Below are positions 48,612-59,500 of a stretch of 64,000 nt of DNA, in pieces (the stretch's first letter is position 1; every line of letters begins with the position of its first letter). The DNA is from Plotosus lineatus (Eukaryota > Chordata > Actinopteri > Siluriformes > Plotosidae). Under the pieces are notes generated by a model that saw only the letters and a program-made list of their open reading frames with translations, was not told where the DNA came from and did no database searches. Location of the stretch: positions 48,004,580 to 48,068,579 of the forward strand of contig CM045729.1 in the NCBI GenBank assembly GCA_024760905.1. The letters are read 5' to 3'. The translations under genes and the position numbers were made by a program.

Positions 48612-48633
48612 ATTGTGTTGGTGATGTCACGTG
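48605..48633 (-). promoter_or_regulatory. CCDC93 start-proximal promoter motifs (YY1-like, E-box)
   Basis: The start codon lies inside AATATGGCGGC on the - strand, a match to the YY1 initiator-type consensus. GTCACGTG at 48626-48633 contains the palindromic CACGTG E-box. Motif presence is direct; promoter function is inferred from position. A long (TA)n tract begins about 45 bp upstream. Confidence 0.5.
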
Positions 48634-48677
48634 GTGCCTTTGTCGTTTACACTGCCACTCAGTCAGTGACCCACGAT

Positions 48678-48679
<2 letters not shown>

Positions 48680-48760
<81 letters not shown>

Positions 48761-48771
48761 GTGTATATATG

Positions 48772-48803
<32 letters not shown>

Positions 48804-48900
48804 ATGTGTGTATATATGTATATATGTATATATATATATATATATAATGTGTGTATATATGTATATATGTATATATATATATAAATATATATATATATAT
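48680..48900. repeat. Long (TA)n tract upstream of CCDC93
   Basis: About 220 bp of TA with ATGTG interruptions, ending in poly-T. Ends about 45 bp from the E-box. Confidence 0.95.
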
Positions 48901-49042
48901 TTTTTTTTTTTATTACCATTTCATTTCTTATTTTCTCTCGCATCTGCTTAAGAATGGGTAATTTCTGCAAAACAACCAAAAATCAACTAAAATGTATTCG
49001 TAGCAAGAACTAAGAATAAATAATATTTAACCACATGAAAGT

Positions 49043-49409
49043 GAGGGGGCAGTGGTGGTCTAGCGGTAGCTGGATCGCTGATCTAAAGGTTGGGGGTTCG
49101 AGTCCCACTCTCCACAAGGTTGTCATTGTAGTCATTGTCGTCGCCCCCCCAGTGCAGCCAACTGGGTTATCAAAGGCCAGCCATGTCTCTCACTGTCTAT
49201 GGTGAGAGGCATGTAAAAGAACCATTGCTGACTTTTGACAAGAGTAGGCTGCAAAGCTGTCAGCGTGTTTCCGCCCTGTGATGGCCTGGCAAGCTGTCCA
49301 GGGTGTACTCTGCCCGAAGTTCCCTTGCCCAAAGTTGGCTGGGATGGGCACCAGTCTCCCTGCAACCCAAACTAGGATTAAGTAGGGACAGAAAATGAAC
49401 TGAGCTGAA
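49043..49409 (+). mobile_element. tRNA-derived SINE, tail B
   Basis: 11-bp duplication CACATGAAAGT at 49032-49042 and 49410-49420; B box GGTTCGAGTCC intact. Confidence 0.9.
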
Positions 49410-49478
49410 CACATGAAAGTAATTTTGAATTCCATGAAATGGCAAATCAAAGATTAACAGACTCATATATGAAAGTAT

Positions 49479-50684
49479 ATGAGCCATACGATGAAGTTAT
49501 GGGAAAGAATAGTGGAAGCTAGACTAAGGGCAGAGGTCAGCATTTGTGAACAACAGTTTGGTTTCATGCCAAGAAAGAGCACCACAGATGCAATGTTTGC
49601 CTTGAGGATGTTAATAGAGAAGTACAGAGAAGGTCAGAGGGAGCTACATTGTGCCTTTGTGGATCTGGAAAAAGCATATGACAGGGTGCCAAGAGAAGAA
49701 CTGTGGTATTGCATGAGGAAGTCTGGAGTGGCAGAGAAGTATGTTAGAGTGGTGCAGGACATGTATGAGAGATGTAAGACAGTAGTGAGGTGTGCTGTCA
49801 GTGTGACCGACGAATTCAAGGTGGAGGTGGGACTGCATCAAGGGTCAGCTCTGAGCCCCTTCTTGTTTGCTATGGTGATGGACAGGCTGACAGACGAGGT
49901 GAGACAAGAATCTCCATGGACTATGATGTTTGCAGATGACATCGTGATCTGTAGTGAGAGCAGAGAACAAGTGCAGGAAAATCTAGAGAGGTGGAGGTAT
50001 GCCCTGGAAAGGAGAGGAATGAAGGTTAGCCTCAGAAAATCAGAATACATGTGTGTGAATGAGAAGGACCCAGGAGGAACGGTGATGTTACAGGGAGCAG
50101 AGATAACGAAGGTGGAGGATTTTAAGTACTTAGGCTCAACAATCCAGAGCAATGGAGAGTGTGGAAAAGAGGTGAAGAAGCGTGTGCAGGCAGGCTGGAA
50201 TGGTTGGAGAAAAGTATCCGGTGTGATGTGCGATAGGAGAGTGTCAGCAAGAATGAAGGGAAAAGTGTACAAGATGGTGGTGAGGCCAGCGATGTTGTAT
50301 GGCTTAGAAACAGTGGCGCTGAGGAAAAGGCAGGAGGCAGAGCTGGAGGTAGCGGAGATGAAAATGTTGAGGTTCTCCCTGGGAGCAACGAGGATGGATA
50401 GGATCAGAAATGAGTATATCAGAGGGACAGCCCACGTAAGATGTTTTGGAGACAAAGTCAGAGAGGCTAGATTGAGATGGTTTGGACATGTACAGAGGAG
50501 GGATAGTGAGTATATTGGCAGTAGGATGCTGAGGTTGGAACTACCAGGCAGAAGGCCTCGAGGAAGACCGAAGAAGAGATTTATGGATGTGGTGAAGGAA
50601 GACATGAAGGTCGTTGGAGTCAGAAAAGAAGATGCGGAGGACAGGGTGAGGTGGAGGTGGATGATTTGCTGTGGCGACCCCTGA
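49479..50684 (+). CDS. Reverse transcriptase of LINE copy B (uninterrupted 401 codons)
   Basis: RT finger and palm: [73 protein letters not shown] (catalytic FADD), then the C-terminal [20 protein letters not shown] and PRGRPKKRF, ending CCGDP. No endonuclease because of 5' truncation. The apparent start is simply the truncation point. Open frame suggests recent insertion. Confidence 0.85.
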   Translation: MSHTMKLWERIVEARLRAEVSICEQQFGFMPRKSTTDAMFALRMLIEKYREGQRELHCAFVDLEKAYDRVPREELWYCMRKSGVAEKYVRVVQDMYERCKTVVRCAVSVTDEFKVEVGLHQGSALSPFLFAMVMDRLTDEVRQESPWTMMFADDIVICSESREQVQENLERWRYALERRGMKVSLRKSEYMCVNEKDPGGTVMLQGAEITKVEDFKYLGSTIQSNGECGKEVKKRVQAGWNGWRKVSGVMCDRRVSARMKGKVYKMVVRPAMLYGLETVALRKRQEAELEVAEMKMLRFSLGATRMDRIRNEYIRGTAHVRCFGDKVREARLRWFGHVQRRDSEYIGSRMLRLELPGRRPRGRPKKRFMDVVKEDMKVVGVRKEDAEDRVRWRWMICCGDP

Positions 50685-50709
50685 AGGGAGCAGCCGAAAG
50701 TAAAAGAAG
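49479..50709 (+). mobile_element. RTE-type LINE copy B, 5'-truncated
   Basis: Perfect 12-bp target duplication ATATGAAAGTAT at 49467-49478 and 50710-50721 brackets it. The 3' terminus reads GGCGACCCCTGAAGGGAGCA to AAAAGAAG. Nearly identical to copy C. Confidence 0.92.
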
Positions 50710-50721
50710 ATATGAAAGTAT

Positions 50722-51225
50722 TTCAAGTTTTTCTTGTTTTTAAGTTTAGATTCCTTTTTATACTCGCTCATTTGCTGATCCTGTAAAAGTGTTGCTTGAA
50801 GGCTGGAACCTGTTTTAGATGTTATTTGGTGAAAGCAGTGTACAGTACATCCTGAACAGCTCACCAGTCCATCACAAGGTAAAGTCTGTTGGGTTTTTAC
50901 ACCCGAGCCTCATGGCTCATCAGGCCAGTGTGTATCCCCGGTTTCCATAGCATGAAGCAACCAGTAGTTCAACTCCCCCTGTATGGGATGCTAGTCCATC
51001 ACAGGTTTACCTTCCCCAAATATTTTTACTGGTACCCATTTATACTGCTGAGTGAACAGAGGCACCCTTGTGGTTGAGACCTTGCCCAGGGATCTTAGCA
51101 CAGTGAGGGTCTCAGTGGGATTCAAACTCACAACCTCCCAATCATGAGCGCAGCACCCTAACCACTACACCACCACACCACCAGCCCCACAGTCATTCAA
51201 AGGGCCAACACAATTATACACATTT
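50722..51225. repeat. Older unclassified repeat hosting LINE C
   Basis: Contains CCGAGCCTCATGGCTCATCA and a B-box-like GGGATTCAAACTCACAACCT; ends in ACACCTAGGGGTAATTCAG, the LINE C target. Confidence 0.5.
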
Positions 51226-51244
51226 ACACCTAGGGGTAATTCAG

Positions 51245-53622
51245 GAAGGATGGGCAGGTTTGGTATCCAGGACAGGAACGCAGAAGGACAGTGTTGATAG
51301 ATTTTGCAAAAAGGATGAAAATGGCTGTGGTGAATACTTTCTTCCAGAAGAAACAGGAGCATAGGGTGACTTATAAAAGCGGAGGTAGGAGCACACAGGT
51401 AGACTACATCTTGTGTAGGCGATGTAATTTGAAGGAAGTCAGTGACTGCAAAGTCATAGTGGGTGATAATGTTGCCAAACAGCATAGGATGGTGGTGTGC
51501 AGGATGACTCCGATGGTGAGAAAGGTGAAGAAGGCAAAGGCAGAGCAGAAGACAAAGTGGTGGAAGCTGAAAAAGGAAGAGTGTCGTGTTGTTTTCAAGG
51601 AGGAGTTGAAACAGGCTTTGGGTGGCCAGGAAGTGCTTCCAAATGACTGGACAACCACAGCAAATGTGATCAGGGACACAGGTAGGAGAGTACTTGGTGT
51701 GTCCTCTGGAAGGAAAGTAGATAAGGAGACTTGGTGGTGGAATGAGGAAGTGCAGGAGTGTGTACAAAGGAAGAGGTTAGCTAAGAAGAAGTGGGACATT
51801 GAGAGGACCGAAGAAAGTAAACCAGGAGTACAGGGAGACACAGCGTAAGGCGAAAGTAGCAGTGGCTAAGGCCAAACAGAGGGCGTATGATGACTTGGAT
51901 GATAGGTTGGATAGCAAAAGGGGAGAAAATGATCTATACAGGTTGGCACAGCAGAGAAATAGAGATGGGAAGGACGTGCAGCAAGTTAGATTGATAAAGG
52001 ACAGAGAGGGAAAGGTATTGACTGATGACAGAAGTGTGCTGGGAAGATGGAAAGAGTACTTTGAAGAGCTGATGAATGAGGAAAATGAGAGAGAAAAAAG
52101 AGTAGAAGAGGTGACCATTGAGGAGCAGGATGTAGCAAAGATCAGTAAGGGTGAAGTGAGAAGGGCTTTGAAGAGGATGAAGAATGGAAAGGCAGTTGGT
52201 CCTGATGATATACCTGTGGAGGTATGGAAGTGTCTAGGAGAGGTAGCAGTAGATTTTCTGACAAGAACATTCAACAAGGTACTAAAGAGTGAGCAGATGC
52301 CAGAGGAGTGGAGGTGAAGTGTGCTGGTGCCCATTTTTAAGAACAAGGGAGACGTGCAGAGTTGCAGCAACTACAGAGGGATAAAGTTGATGAGCCATAC
52401 GATGAAGTTATGGGAAAGAATAGTGGAAGCTCGACTAAGGGCAGAGGTCAGCATTTGTGAACAACAGTTTGGTTTCATGCCAAGAAAGAGCACCACAGAT
52501 GCAATGTTTGCTTTGAGGATGTTAATAGAGAAGTACAGAGAAGGTCAGAGGAGCTACATTGTGCCTTTGTGGATCTGGAAAAAGCATATGACAGGGTGCC
52601 AAGAGAAGAACTGTGTTATTGCATGAGGAAGTCTGAAGTGGCAGAGAAGTATGTTAGAGTGGTGCAGGACATGTATGAGAGATGTAAGACAGTGGTGAGG
52701 TGTGCTGTCGGTGTGACCGACGAATTCAAGGTGGAGGTGGGACTGCATCAAGGGTCAGCTCTGAACCCCTTCTTGTTTGCTATGGTGATGGACAGGCTGA
52801 CAGACGAGGTGAGACAAGAATCTCCATGGACTATGATGTTTGCAGATGACATTGTGATCTGTAGTGAGAGCAGAGAACAAGTGCAGGAAAATCTAGAGAG
52901 GTGGAGGTATGCCCTGGAAAGGAGAGGAGTGAAGGTTAGCCTCAGAAAATCAGAATACATGTGTGTGAATGAGAAGGACCCAGGAGGAACGGTGATGTTT
53001 CAGGGAGCAGAGATAACGAAGGTGGAGGATTTTAAGTACTTAGGCTCAACAATCCTGAGCAATGGAGAGTGTGGAAAAGAGGTGAAGAAGCGTGTGTAGG
53101 CCGGTTGGAATGGTTGGAGAAAAGTGTCCGGTGTGATGTGCGATAGGAGAGTGTCAGCAAGAATAAAGGGAAAAGTGTACAAGACGGTGGTGAGGCCAGC
53201 GATGTTGTATGGCTTAGAAACAGTGGCGCTGAGGAAAAGGCAGGAGGCAGAGCTGGAGGTAGCGGAGATGAAAATGTTGAGGTTCTCTCTGGGAGTAACG
53301 AGGATGGATAGGATCAGAAATGAGCACATCAGAGGGACAGCCCACATAAGATGTTTTGGAGACAAAGTCAGAGAGGCTCGATTGAGATGGTTTGGACATG
53401 TACAGAGGAGGGATAGTGAGTATATTAGCAGTAGGATGCTGAGGTTGGAACTACCAGGCAGAAGGCCTAGAGGAAGACCAAAGAAGAGATTTATGGATGT
53501 GGTGAAGGAAGACATGAAGGTCATTGGAGTCAGAAAAGAAGATGCGGAGGACAGGGTGAGGTGGATGCGGATGATTTGCTGTGGCGACCCCTGAAGGGAG
53601 CAGCCGAAAGTAAAAGAAGAAG
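51245..53622 (+). mobile_element. RTE-type LINE copy C, 5'-truncated in the endonuclease
   Basis: Target duplication of 19 bp with one mismatch at 51226-51244 and 53623-53641. Encodes the end of the endonuclease ([20 protein letters not shown]), linker, RT with FADD and C terminus, split by four stops or frameshifts (e.g. TGA at 52315, TAG at 53097). Confidence 0.9.
51291..53594 (+). pseudogene. LINE C polyprotein pseudogene
   Basis: Open segments 51291-51848, 51799-52317, 52321-52626, 52569-53099 and 53124-53594 tile one coding region. Near-identity to copy B in the shared part suggests recent common origin. Confidence 0.85.
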
Positions 53623-53641
53623 ACACCTAGGGGAAATTCAG

Positions 53642-53982
53642 TGTGGGCAGTGGTGGTCTAGTGGTATAGGGTGCTGGATTGCTGATCCTAGGGTTGGGGG
53701 TTTGAGTCCCACTCTCCACAAGGTTGTCCCTGTCCCCCCCAGTGCAGCTAACTGGGTTATCAAAGGCCAGCCATGTCTCTCACTGTCTATTGTGAGAGGC
53801 ATGTAGAAGAACCATTGCTGACTTTCGTAAAGAGTAGCTGCAAAGCCATCAGCGCGTTTCTGTCTATTGCTAAAGGGTTGTGTCAGGAAGGACATCCGAC
53901 GTAAAAACCTATGCCAAATCAAACGTGCGAATCATTTGCTGTGGCGACCCCTGAAAAAGGGAAAAAGCCGAAAGGAAATCTC
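53642..53982 (+). mobile_element. tRNA-derived SINE, tail A, inserted beside LINE C
   Basis: A box TGGTCTAGTGG present; tail ends AAAGCCGAAAGGAAATC. Flanked by the same ACACCTAGGGGNAATTCA sequence as LINE C (53623-53640 and 53983-54000). Confidence 0.88.
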
Positions 53983-54480
53983 ACACCTAGGGGCAATTCA
54001 CTGATTAATCTTATGAGGAAACCAGAGTACCCGGAGGAAGCAAGTGTAAACATGGGGAGAACATGCAAACCCCACTCAAAAACACCTGAAGCCTGAAGCC
54101 AGGACTGTGGGGTGGACATGCACCAGGCATCTGTACCATACTGCCTTCATTTATTCATTTGATTTGTGAACCACTTCATCCTAATTAGGGTCATGGGGAG
54201 GCTTGTGCTCATCTCAGTCGACTCTGGGCGAGAGCTCGGTACATTGCAGGACCAATACTCATACAACCATTCATCCTGTCACTCACAGGCGATTTGGAAC
54301 AGCCAATCAACTGACTGTACATGTTTTGGACTGTGGGAGGAACCCAGAGGGAAAAGGAAACCTACATTAGCACGGAGAGAACAAGTAAACTCCACATAGA
54401 GATGCTTGGGCTGGGAATCAAACCCAGGCCCTTCTTGCTGTGAGGCGGATATGCCATTACATGACTATACTGCCTGCCTA
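53983..54480 (-). mobile_element. Second tRNA-SINE-like family, copies 2 and 3
   Basis: 53983-54146 carries ACCAGAGTACCCGGAGGAAG; 54147-54480 has tail B at the low end and B-box-like GGTTTGATTCCCAGC on the - strand near 54420. Confidence 0.55.
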
Positions 54481-54713
54481 CATTTAGGCTTTACAATTTA
54501 CCACATAAAAATTTTCAAACTTTGGTGCAGCCAAACAATACATTTTCAAAATAAAATGGTCTGGGTTTAAATTTAGGATTATTTATTTATTTTATTTTAT
54601 TTTACGTTATTTTAATTTCTTTTTAAATTATTTTTTAAAAATTCAGAGAAGAGTAATTAGTAAATTAGTAAATTTCTCCATTGTGAGATTAATAAAGCTG
54701 TATCTTATCTTAA
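54481..54713. other. Intergenic AT-rich spacer before INSIG2
   Basis: ATTT-rich sequence; nothing recognised. Confidence 0.5.
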
Positions 54714-54802
54714 TGACGTCGTATACTATTACTTTGATTGGTCCCAAATTTCAGCCAATAGTAGAGCCGCTAGGGCGGAAGTGAACTGTGTAAACGGAAG
54801 TG
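54714..54802 (+). promoter_or_regulatory. Putative INSIG2 core promoter
   Basis: CRE-like TGACGTCG at 54714, inverted CCAAT (GATTGG) at 54736, CCAAT at 54755, and two ETS-type CGGAAGTG sites at 54776 and 54795 cluster directly before a likely noncoding first exon. No TATA box is seen. ETS plus CCAAT clusters are typical of TATA-less housekeeping promoters; assignment to INSIG2 is by position. Confidence 0.55.
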
Positions 54803-54908
54803 GACTATTTGGAAACAAAACTGGTCTCGAGTCTGTCAAGCTCTTTATTTAGAATCTCTTGAATTTATTGTAAAAACCGTTGTCTAATTTCATTAGAGAT
54901 TTTAAATG
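54803..54908 (+). other. INSIG2: Putative INSIG2 noncoding exon 1
   Basis: Follows the motif cluster and ends in AAATG|gtgagtga, a strong donor. The 5' boundary is unknown. The final ATG joins in frame to a short upstream ORF in the next exon. Confidence 0.5.
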
Positions 54909-55034
54909 GTGAGTGATTTTTTTTCCGTTTTAAGTCGTTAGAGCTGTAATATGGGAACTGTCGGATAGTCGAGGTTTATTAATTGGAATCATCTCCTGGA
55001 CTTTGGGATCATGATTAGATAGATTAAATCTCTA

Positions 55035-55612
55035 TGTTTGTGTGTTTATCTATCTCTCACTGTGTTTGTGTGTGCGCGTGCGTGTGTGTTTCTCTCTCTG
55101 TCTGCGTGTTTCTCTCTTTCTGTTTCTCTCTCTCTCTGTGCGTTTCTCTGTGTGTGCGTTTCGCTCTGTCTGTGTGTTTTGTCTGTCTGTCTGTGTGTTT
55201 CTGTTTCTCTCTCTCTTTCTGTATGTCTGTGTATCTGTCTGTCTGTCTGTGTGTTTCTGTCTCTCTCTCTCTCTCTGTTTCTCTCTGTGTCTGTGTGTTT
55301 CTGTTTCTCTCTCTCTCTGTCTGTCTGTTTCTCTCTGTCTGTCTGGGTGTTTTTCTCTCTCTCTGTCTGTCTGTCTGTCTCTCTGTCTGTGTGTTTCTCT
55401 CTCTGTGTGTCTGTGTGTTTCTCTCTCTCTCTCTCTCCCTCTCTCTGTCTGGGTGTTTCTCTTTCTCGCTCTCTCGCTGTGTGTGTGTATTTATCTCTCT
55501 CTCTCTCTCTCTATTTATCTCTCTCTTTCTCTGTGTGTGTTTCTCTTTCTCTCTAGCTGTGTGTGTATGTATGTGTGTGTTTATCTCTCTCTGTCTGTTT
55601 GTCGATGCTACC
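55035..55612. repeat. Long (TCTG/TGTG/TCTC)n pyrimidine-rich tract
   Basis: About 580 bp of alternating CT and GT short repeats in INSIG2 intron 1. It is open in several frames on both strands purely by composition. Confidence 0.95.
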
Positions 55613-55989
55613 ACAGTTTGATGATGATTATGTAGCCGGTCTGAAGTCGTAAAGCTTTTCAGAAACTCTACAAGCACGACTGGCTTTCTGATTTATTCAA
55701 ATGGGGTAATTGTAACAGGAGCCTGATCTGATTGTGCATGTATGTCATAATGCATGTGCACAAATGGCTCATTCAGGTGGTTGGGTTTAATAATAGCTCA
55801 GTAAACCTATTCATTTCAAGTACAGTCATGGGGGGGGGGGGGGTGTTGTGTTTTAAATTCTTAGAATGCTTTGGGAGTTCATGTTCTTAATTTAAACCTG
55901 TAACCCAGTTAATGGACCCGAATAATTGAATAAACAGTGAAGCCAGTTCTCCTACTCTTTCAGTAAAATAAATATCCCAAATGTTTAAC

Positions 55990-56200
55990 TGTACCAGGCA
56001 GGGCCATTGTGGCTCAGCAGTTAAGGCTCTGTCAAACTGAGCGAAATGTTGGCTGATTCAAGTCCTAGTATCATCAAGATGCTGCTGTTGGGCCATTTAG
56101 CAGGACTCTTGAACCTTAATTCCTTCATGGCATAAAAAAATTGGTACATGTAAGTTTCACTGGAAAACGGCATTGGCTAAATGTTGTAAATGTAACCGAT
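55990..56200 (+). mobile_element. Old tRNA-SINE of another family
   Basis: GGGCCATTGTGGCTCAGCAG head, GATTCAAGTCC B box, TGCTGTTGGGCCATTTAGCA body and GCTAAATGTTGTAAATGTAA tail, a pattern frequent in fish. Degraded. Confidence 0.65.
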
Positions 56201-56264
56201 AACTTGAAAATGAAACCACATTATTGATGTGTTCATTCATGTGATGGTCTTATTTGTTTTGCAG

Positions 56265-56566
56265 ATGTGTTCTGAAAACAGTTGATGCTGGTACAATAGT
56301 GGGAGATCACTCTGTCACTGCTGCCATGGCAGAGGTAACTGGTGGTGATGTGGTTTTCCGAAAGGCTCTCTACATAAGCGTGATGACAAACCACACGACT
56401 AACTTACTTATCCGGGGGGGCGTGCTGTTCGGTGTGGGTGTGTTTCTAGCACTGGTTCTAAACTTGCTGCAAGTGCAACGTAATGTTACTCTTTTCCCAC
56501 CTGATGTCATCAGTAGCATCTTTTCGTCAGCATGGTGGGTACCACCTTGCTGTGGAACAGCATCAG
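56265..56566 (+). CDS. INSIG2: INSIG2 exon with start codon
   Basis: The first 61 nt are leader; coding begins at 56326. Encodes TM1 and the luminal [10 protein letters not shown] segment. Donor is gtaaca. Confidence 0.93.
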
Positions 56567-59500
56567 GTAACACATGATCTCATTGAGTGATGGTTTACTT
56601 ATTATAGAGTTGTCATTCACTTTGTATAGATATGATGAAGCAATACTTGCTGATAGTTATTTTTTTAAGACCCCACTCTGGAAAAGCATGAAGTTTTAAA
56701 CGGAACCCATAGAGTTCCTGGTAATTTCTGCTAGCTCAGAATCATCATCTTCTGCTTAAGCTGTGGTCGGGTCACAGGGGGGAGCAGCAGCCTAAGCAAT
56801 TGGGTGCAGACCTCCCTCTCCCCAGCCACTTCCTCCATTTCTTCCAGGGGATACCGAGGAGTTCCCAGACCAGCCAAGAGACATAGTCCCTCCAATGTGT
56901 CAGATTGTTATATAATTTTATTTTATTGTGATCTTTGAATTATGTGTTCTTATAAATCGCTCTCTCTTTTGCCTGACATTCACTTTCTCTCTCTTTCTTT
57001 GTCTTTTTTCTTAGCCCTGATAGGGTTGTTGTATCCATGTGTAGACAAGCGTCTGGGGGAGCCCCATAAGCTGAAACGTGAGTGGTCCAGTGTGATGCGC
57101 TGTGTGGCTGTCTTTGTTGGCATTAATCATGCCAGTGCTGTATCCTTCTCTCACAACAGTGTATGCAACTTGCAAACATTGCGTGTTCTCTCTACAGACA
57201 AAGAAACCCCAGTAAAATATGTATAAAATATGTACGGTACAGGTCTCTCGGTACAGTTTTTAAATTAGATTCACAAAGACACCGCATTCACATTTAATGG
57301 GTATTGTACGTATTAAAACAAAATATGTTCTTCTGAGAACAGCACTCCAGTGAGCGATCACATTTGTGCTCTGACAGACAGTACAGCTTAGTGCAGGATG
57401 CTCAGTCCTGTTCCTGGTGATCCACCCTCTTCACGATTTTTACTCAAACCCTAATGGGATTCATTTGTGAAACCCAATCATCGCTTTAAGTGTTCATTTC
57501 CAAGTCTTAATTAGATGAGAGGTGGGTGCCCTCCCTCACGCCGGTCCCAAGCCCGGATAAATGCAGAGGGTTGCGACAGGAAGGGCATCCGGTGTAAAAT
57601 TTTTGCCAGAATACAAAATGCAAAACGTAAAGAAAAATTTCATACTGGATTGGTTGAGGCCCGGGTTAACAACGACCGTCATCAGTGCTGTTAACCAACA
57701 GGTGCTGGTGGAAATTGGACTACTGTTGGTCGAAGAAGGAGAGGCGGGAGGCGTGTCCGTAGGCAGAGAGAAAAGAGGAAAAGCATGAGTTTAGGACTGA
57801 GAGTAGGGACTTTGAATGTTGGAACTATGACAGGAAAATGTAGAGAGCTGGCTGACATGATGCAGAGGAGGAAGGTGGACATACTGTGTGTTCAGGAGAC
57901 CAGGTGGAAAGGTAGCAAGGCTAGAAGCTTAGGAGCAAGGTTTAAGCTGTTTTATCATGGTGTGGTGTGGATGTTCAATGTTATTAGTGCTTATGCCCCA
58001 CAGGCAGGATGTGAGCTAGAAGAGAAGGAGAGATTTTGGAGTGAGTTAGATGAAGTGATTCAGAGTACCCCCAGAGGTGAAAGAGTGGTCATTGGTGCAG
58101 ACTTCAACGGACATGTTGGTGCAGGCAACAGAGGGGACGAGGAAGTGATGGACAGGTTTGGTATCCAGGACAGGAACACAGAAGGACAGATGTTGATCTA
58201 TTTTGCAAAAAGGATGGAAATGGCTGTGGTGAATACTTTCTTCCAGAAGAGACTGGAGCATAGAGAGACTTATGAAAGCGGAGGTAGGAGCACACAGGTA
58301 GACGACATCTTGTGTAGGCGATGTAATTTGAAGGAAGTCAGTGACTGCAAAGTAGTAGTGGGTGAGAGTGTTGCCAAACAGCATCGGATGGTGGTGTGCA
58401 GAATGCTGCTGATGGTAAGAAAGGTGAAGAAGGCAAAGGCAGAGCAGAAGACAAAGTGGTGGAAGCTGAAAAAGGAAGTGTCGTGTTGTCTTCAAGGAGG
58501 AGTTGAAACAGGCTTTGGGTGGCCAGGAAGTGCTTCCAAATGACTGGACAACCACAACAAATGTAATCAGGGACACAGATAGGAGAGTACTTGGTGTGTC
58601 CTCTGGAAGGAAAGTAGATAAGGAGACTTGGTGGTGGAACGAGGAAGTGCAGGAGTGTGTACAAAAGAAGTTAGCTAAGAAGACATGGGACATTTGAGAG
58701 GACCGAAGACAGTAAACAGGAGTACAGGGAGACACAGCATAAGGCGAAGGTAGTGGTGTCAAAGGCCAAAACGAGGGTGTATGATGACTTGTATGCTAAG
58801 TTGGACAGTAAGGAGTTAGAAAATGATTTATAGAGGTTGGCACAGCAGAGAAATAGAGATGAGAAGGACGTGCCACAAGTAAGAGTGATATTAAGGACAG
58901 AGTGGGAAACGTTTTGACTGATGACAGAAGTGTGCTGGGAAGATGGAAAGAGTACTTTGAAGAGCTGATGAATGAGGAAACTGAGAGAGAAAAAAGAGTA
59001 GAAGAGGTGACCGTTGAGGACCAGGAAGTAGCAAAGATTAGTAAGGGTGAAGTGAGGAGGGCATTGAAGAGGATGAAGAGTGGAAAAGCAGTTGGTCCTG
59101 ATGACATACCGGTGGAAGTATGGAAGTGTCTAGGAGAGGTAGCAGTAGATCTTCTGACGAGAACATTCAACAAGGTCTTAGAGAGTGAGAAGATGCCAGA
59201 GGAATGGAGGAGAAGTGTTCTGGTGCCCATATTTAAGAACAAGGGAGATGTACAGAGTTGTGGCAACTACAGAGGGATAAAGTTGATGAGCCATACGATG
59301 AAGTTATGAGAAAGAATAGTGGAAGCTAGACTAAGGGCAGAGGTCAGCATTTGTGAACAACAGTTTGGATTCATGCCAAGAAAGAGCACCACAGATGCAG
59401 TGTTTTCTTTGAGGATGTTAATAGAGAAGTACAGAGAAGGTCGGAGGGAGCTGCATTGTGCCTTTGTGGATCTGGAGAAAGCATATGACAGGGTGCCAAG

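Noticed and set aside
48615..48979. Tyr/Ile-rich open frames of 89-100 codons
   Set aside because: Translation of the (TA)n tract; the same applies at 9086-9368, 9782-10047, 13815-14605 and 38807-39157.
49838..50605. 255-codon frame on the - strand
   Set aside because: Antisense shadow of the LINE RT; the sense strand has FADD and the other RT motifs. The same holds for 2812-3699, 51777-52370, 53000-53626, 58046-58762 and 60225-60935.
55034..55677. Open frames of 170-206 codons on both strands (Cys/Leu/Ser-rich or Arg/Thr/Glu-rich)
   Set aside because: They arise from the CT/GT simple repeat, which lacks stop codons in several frames; no domain or splice context.
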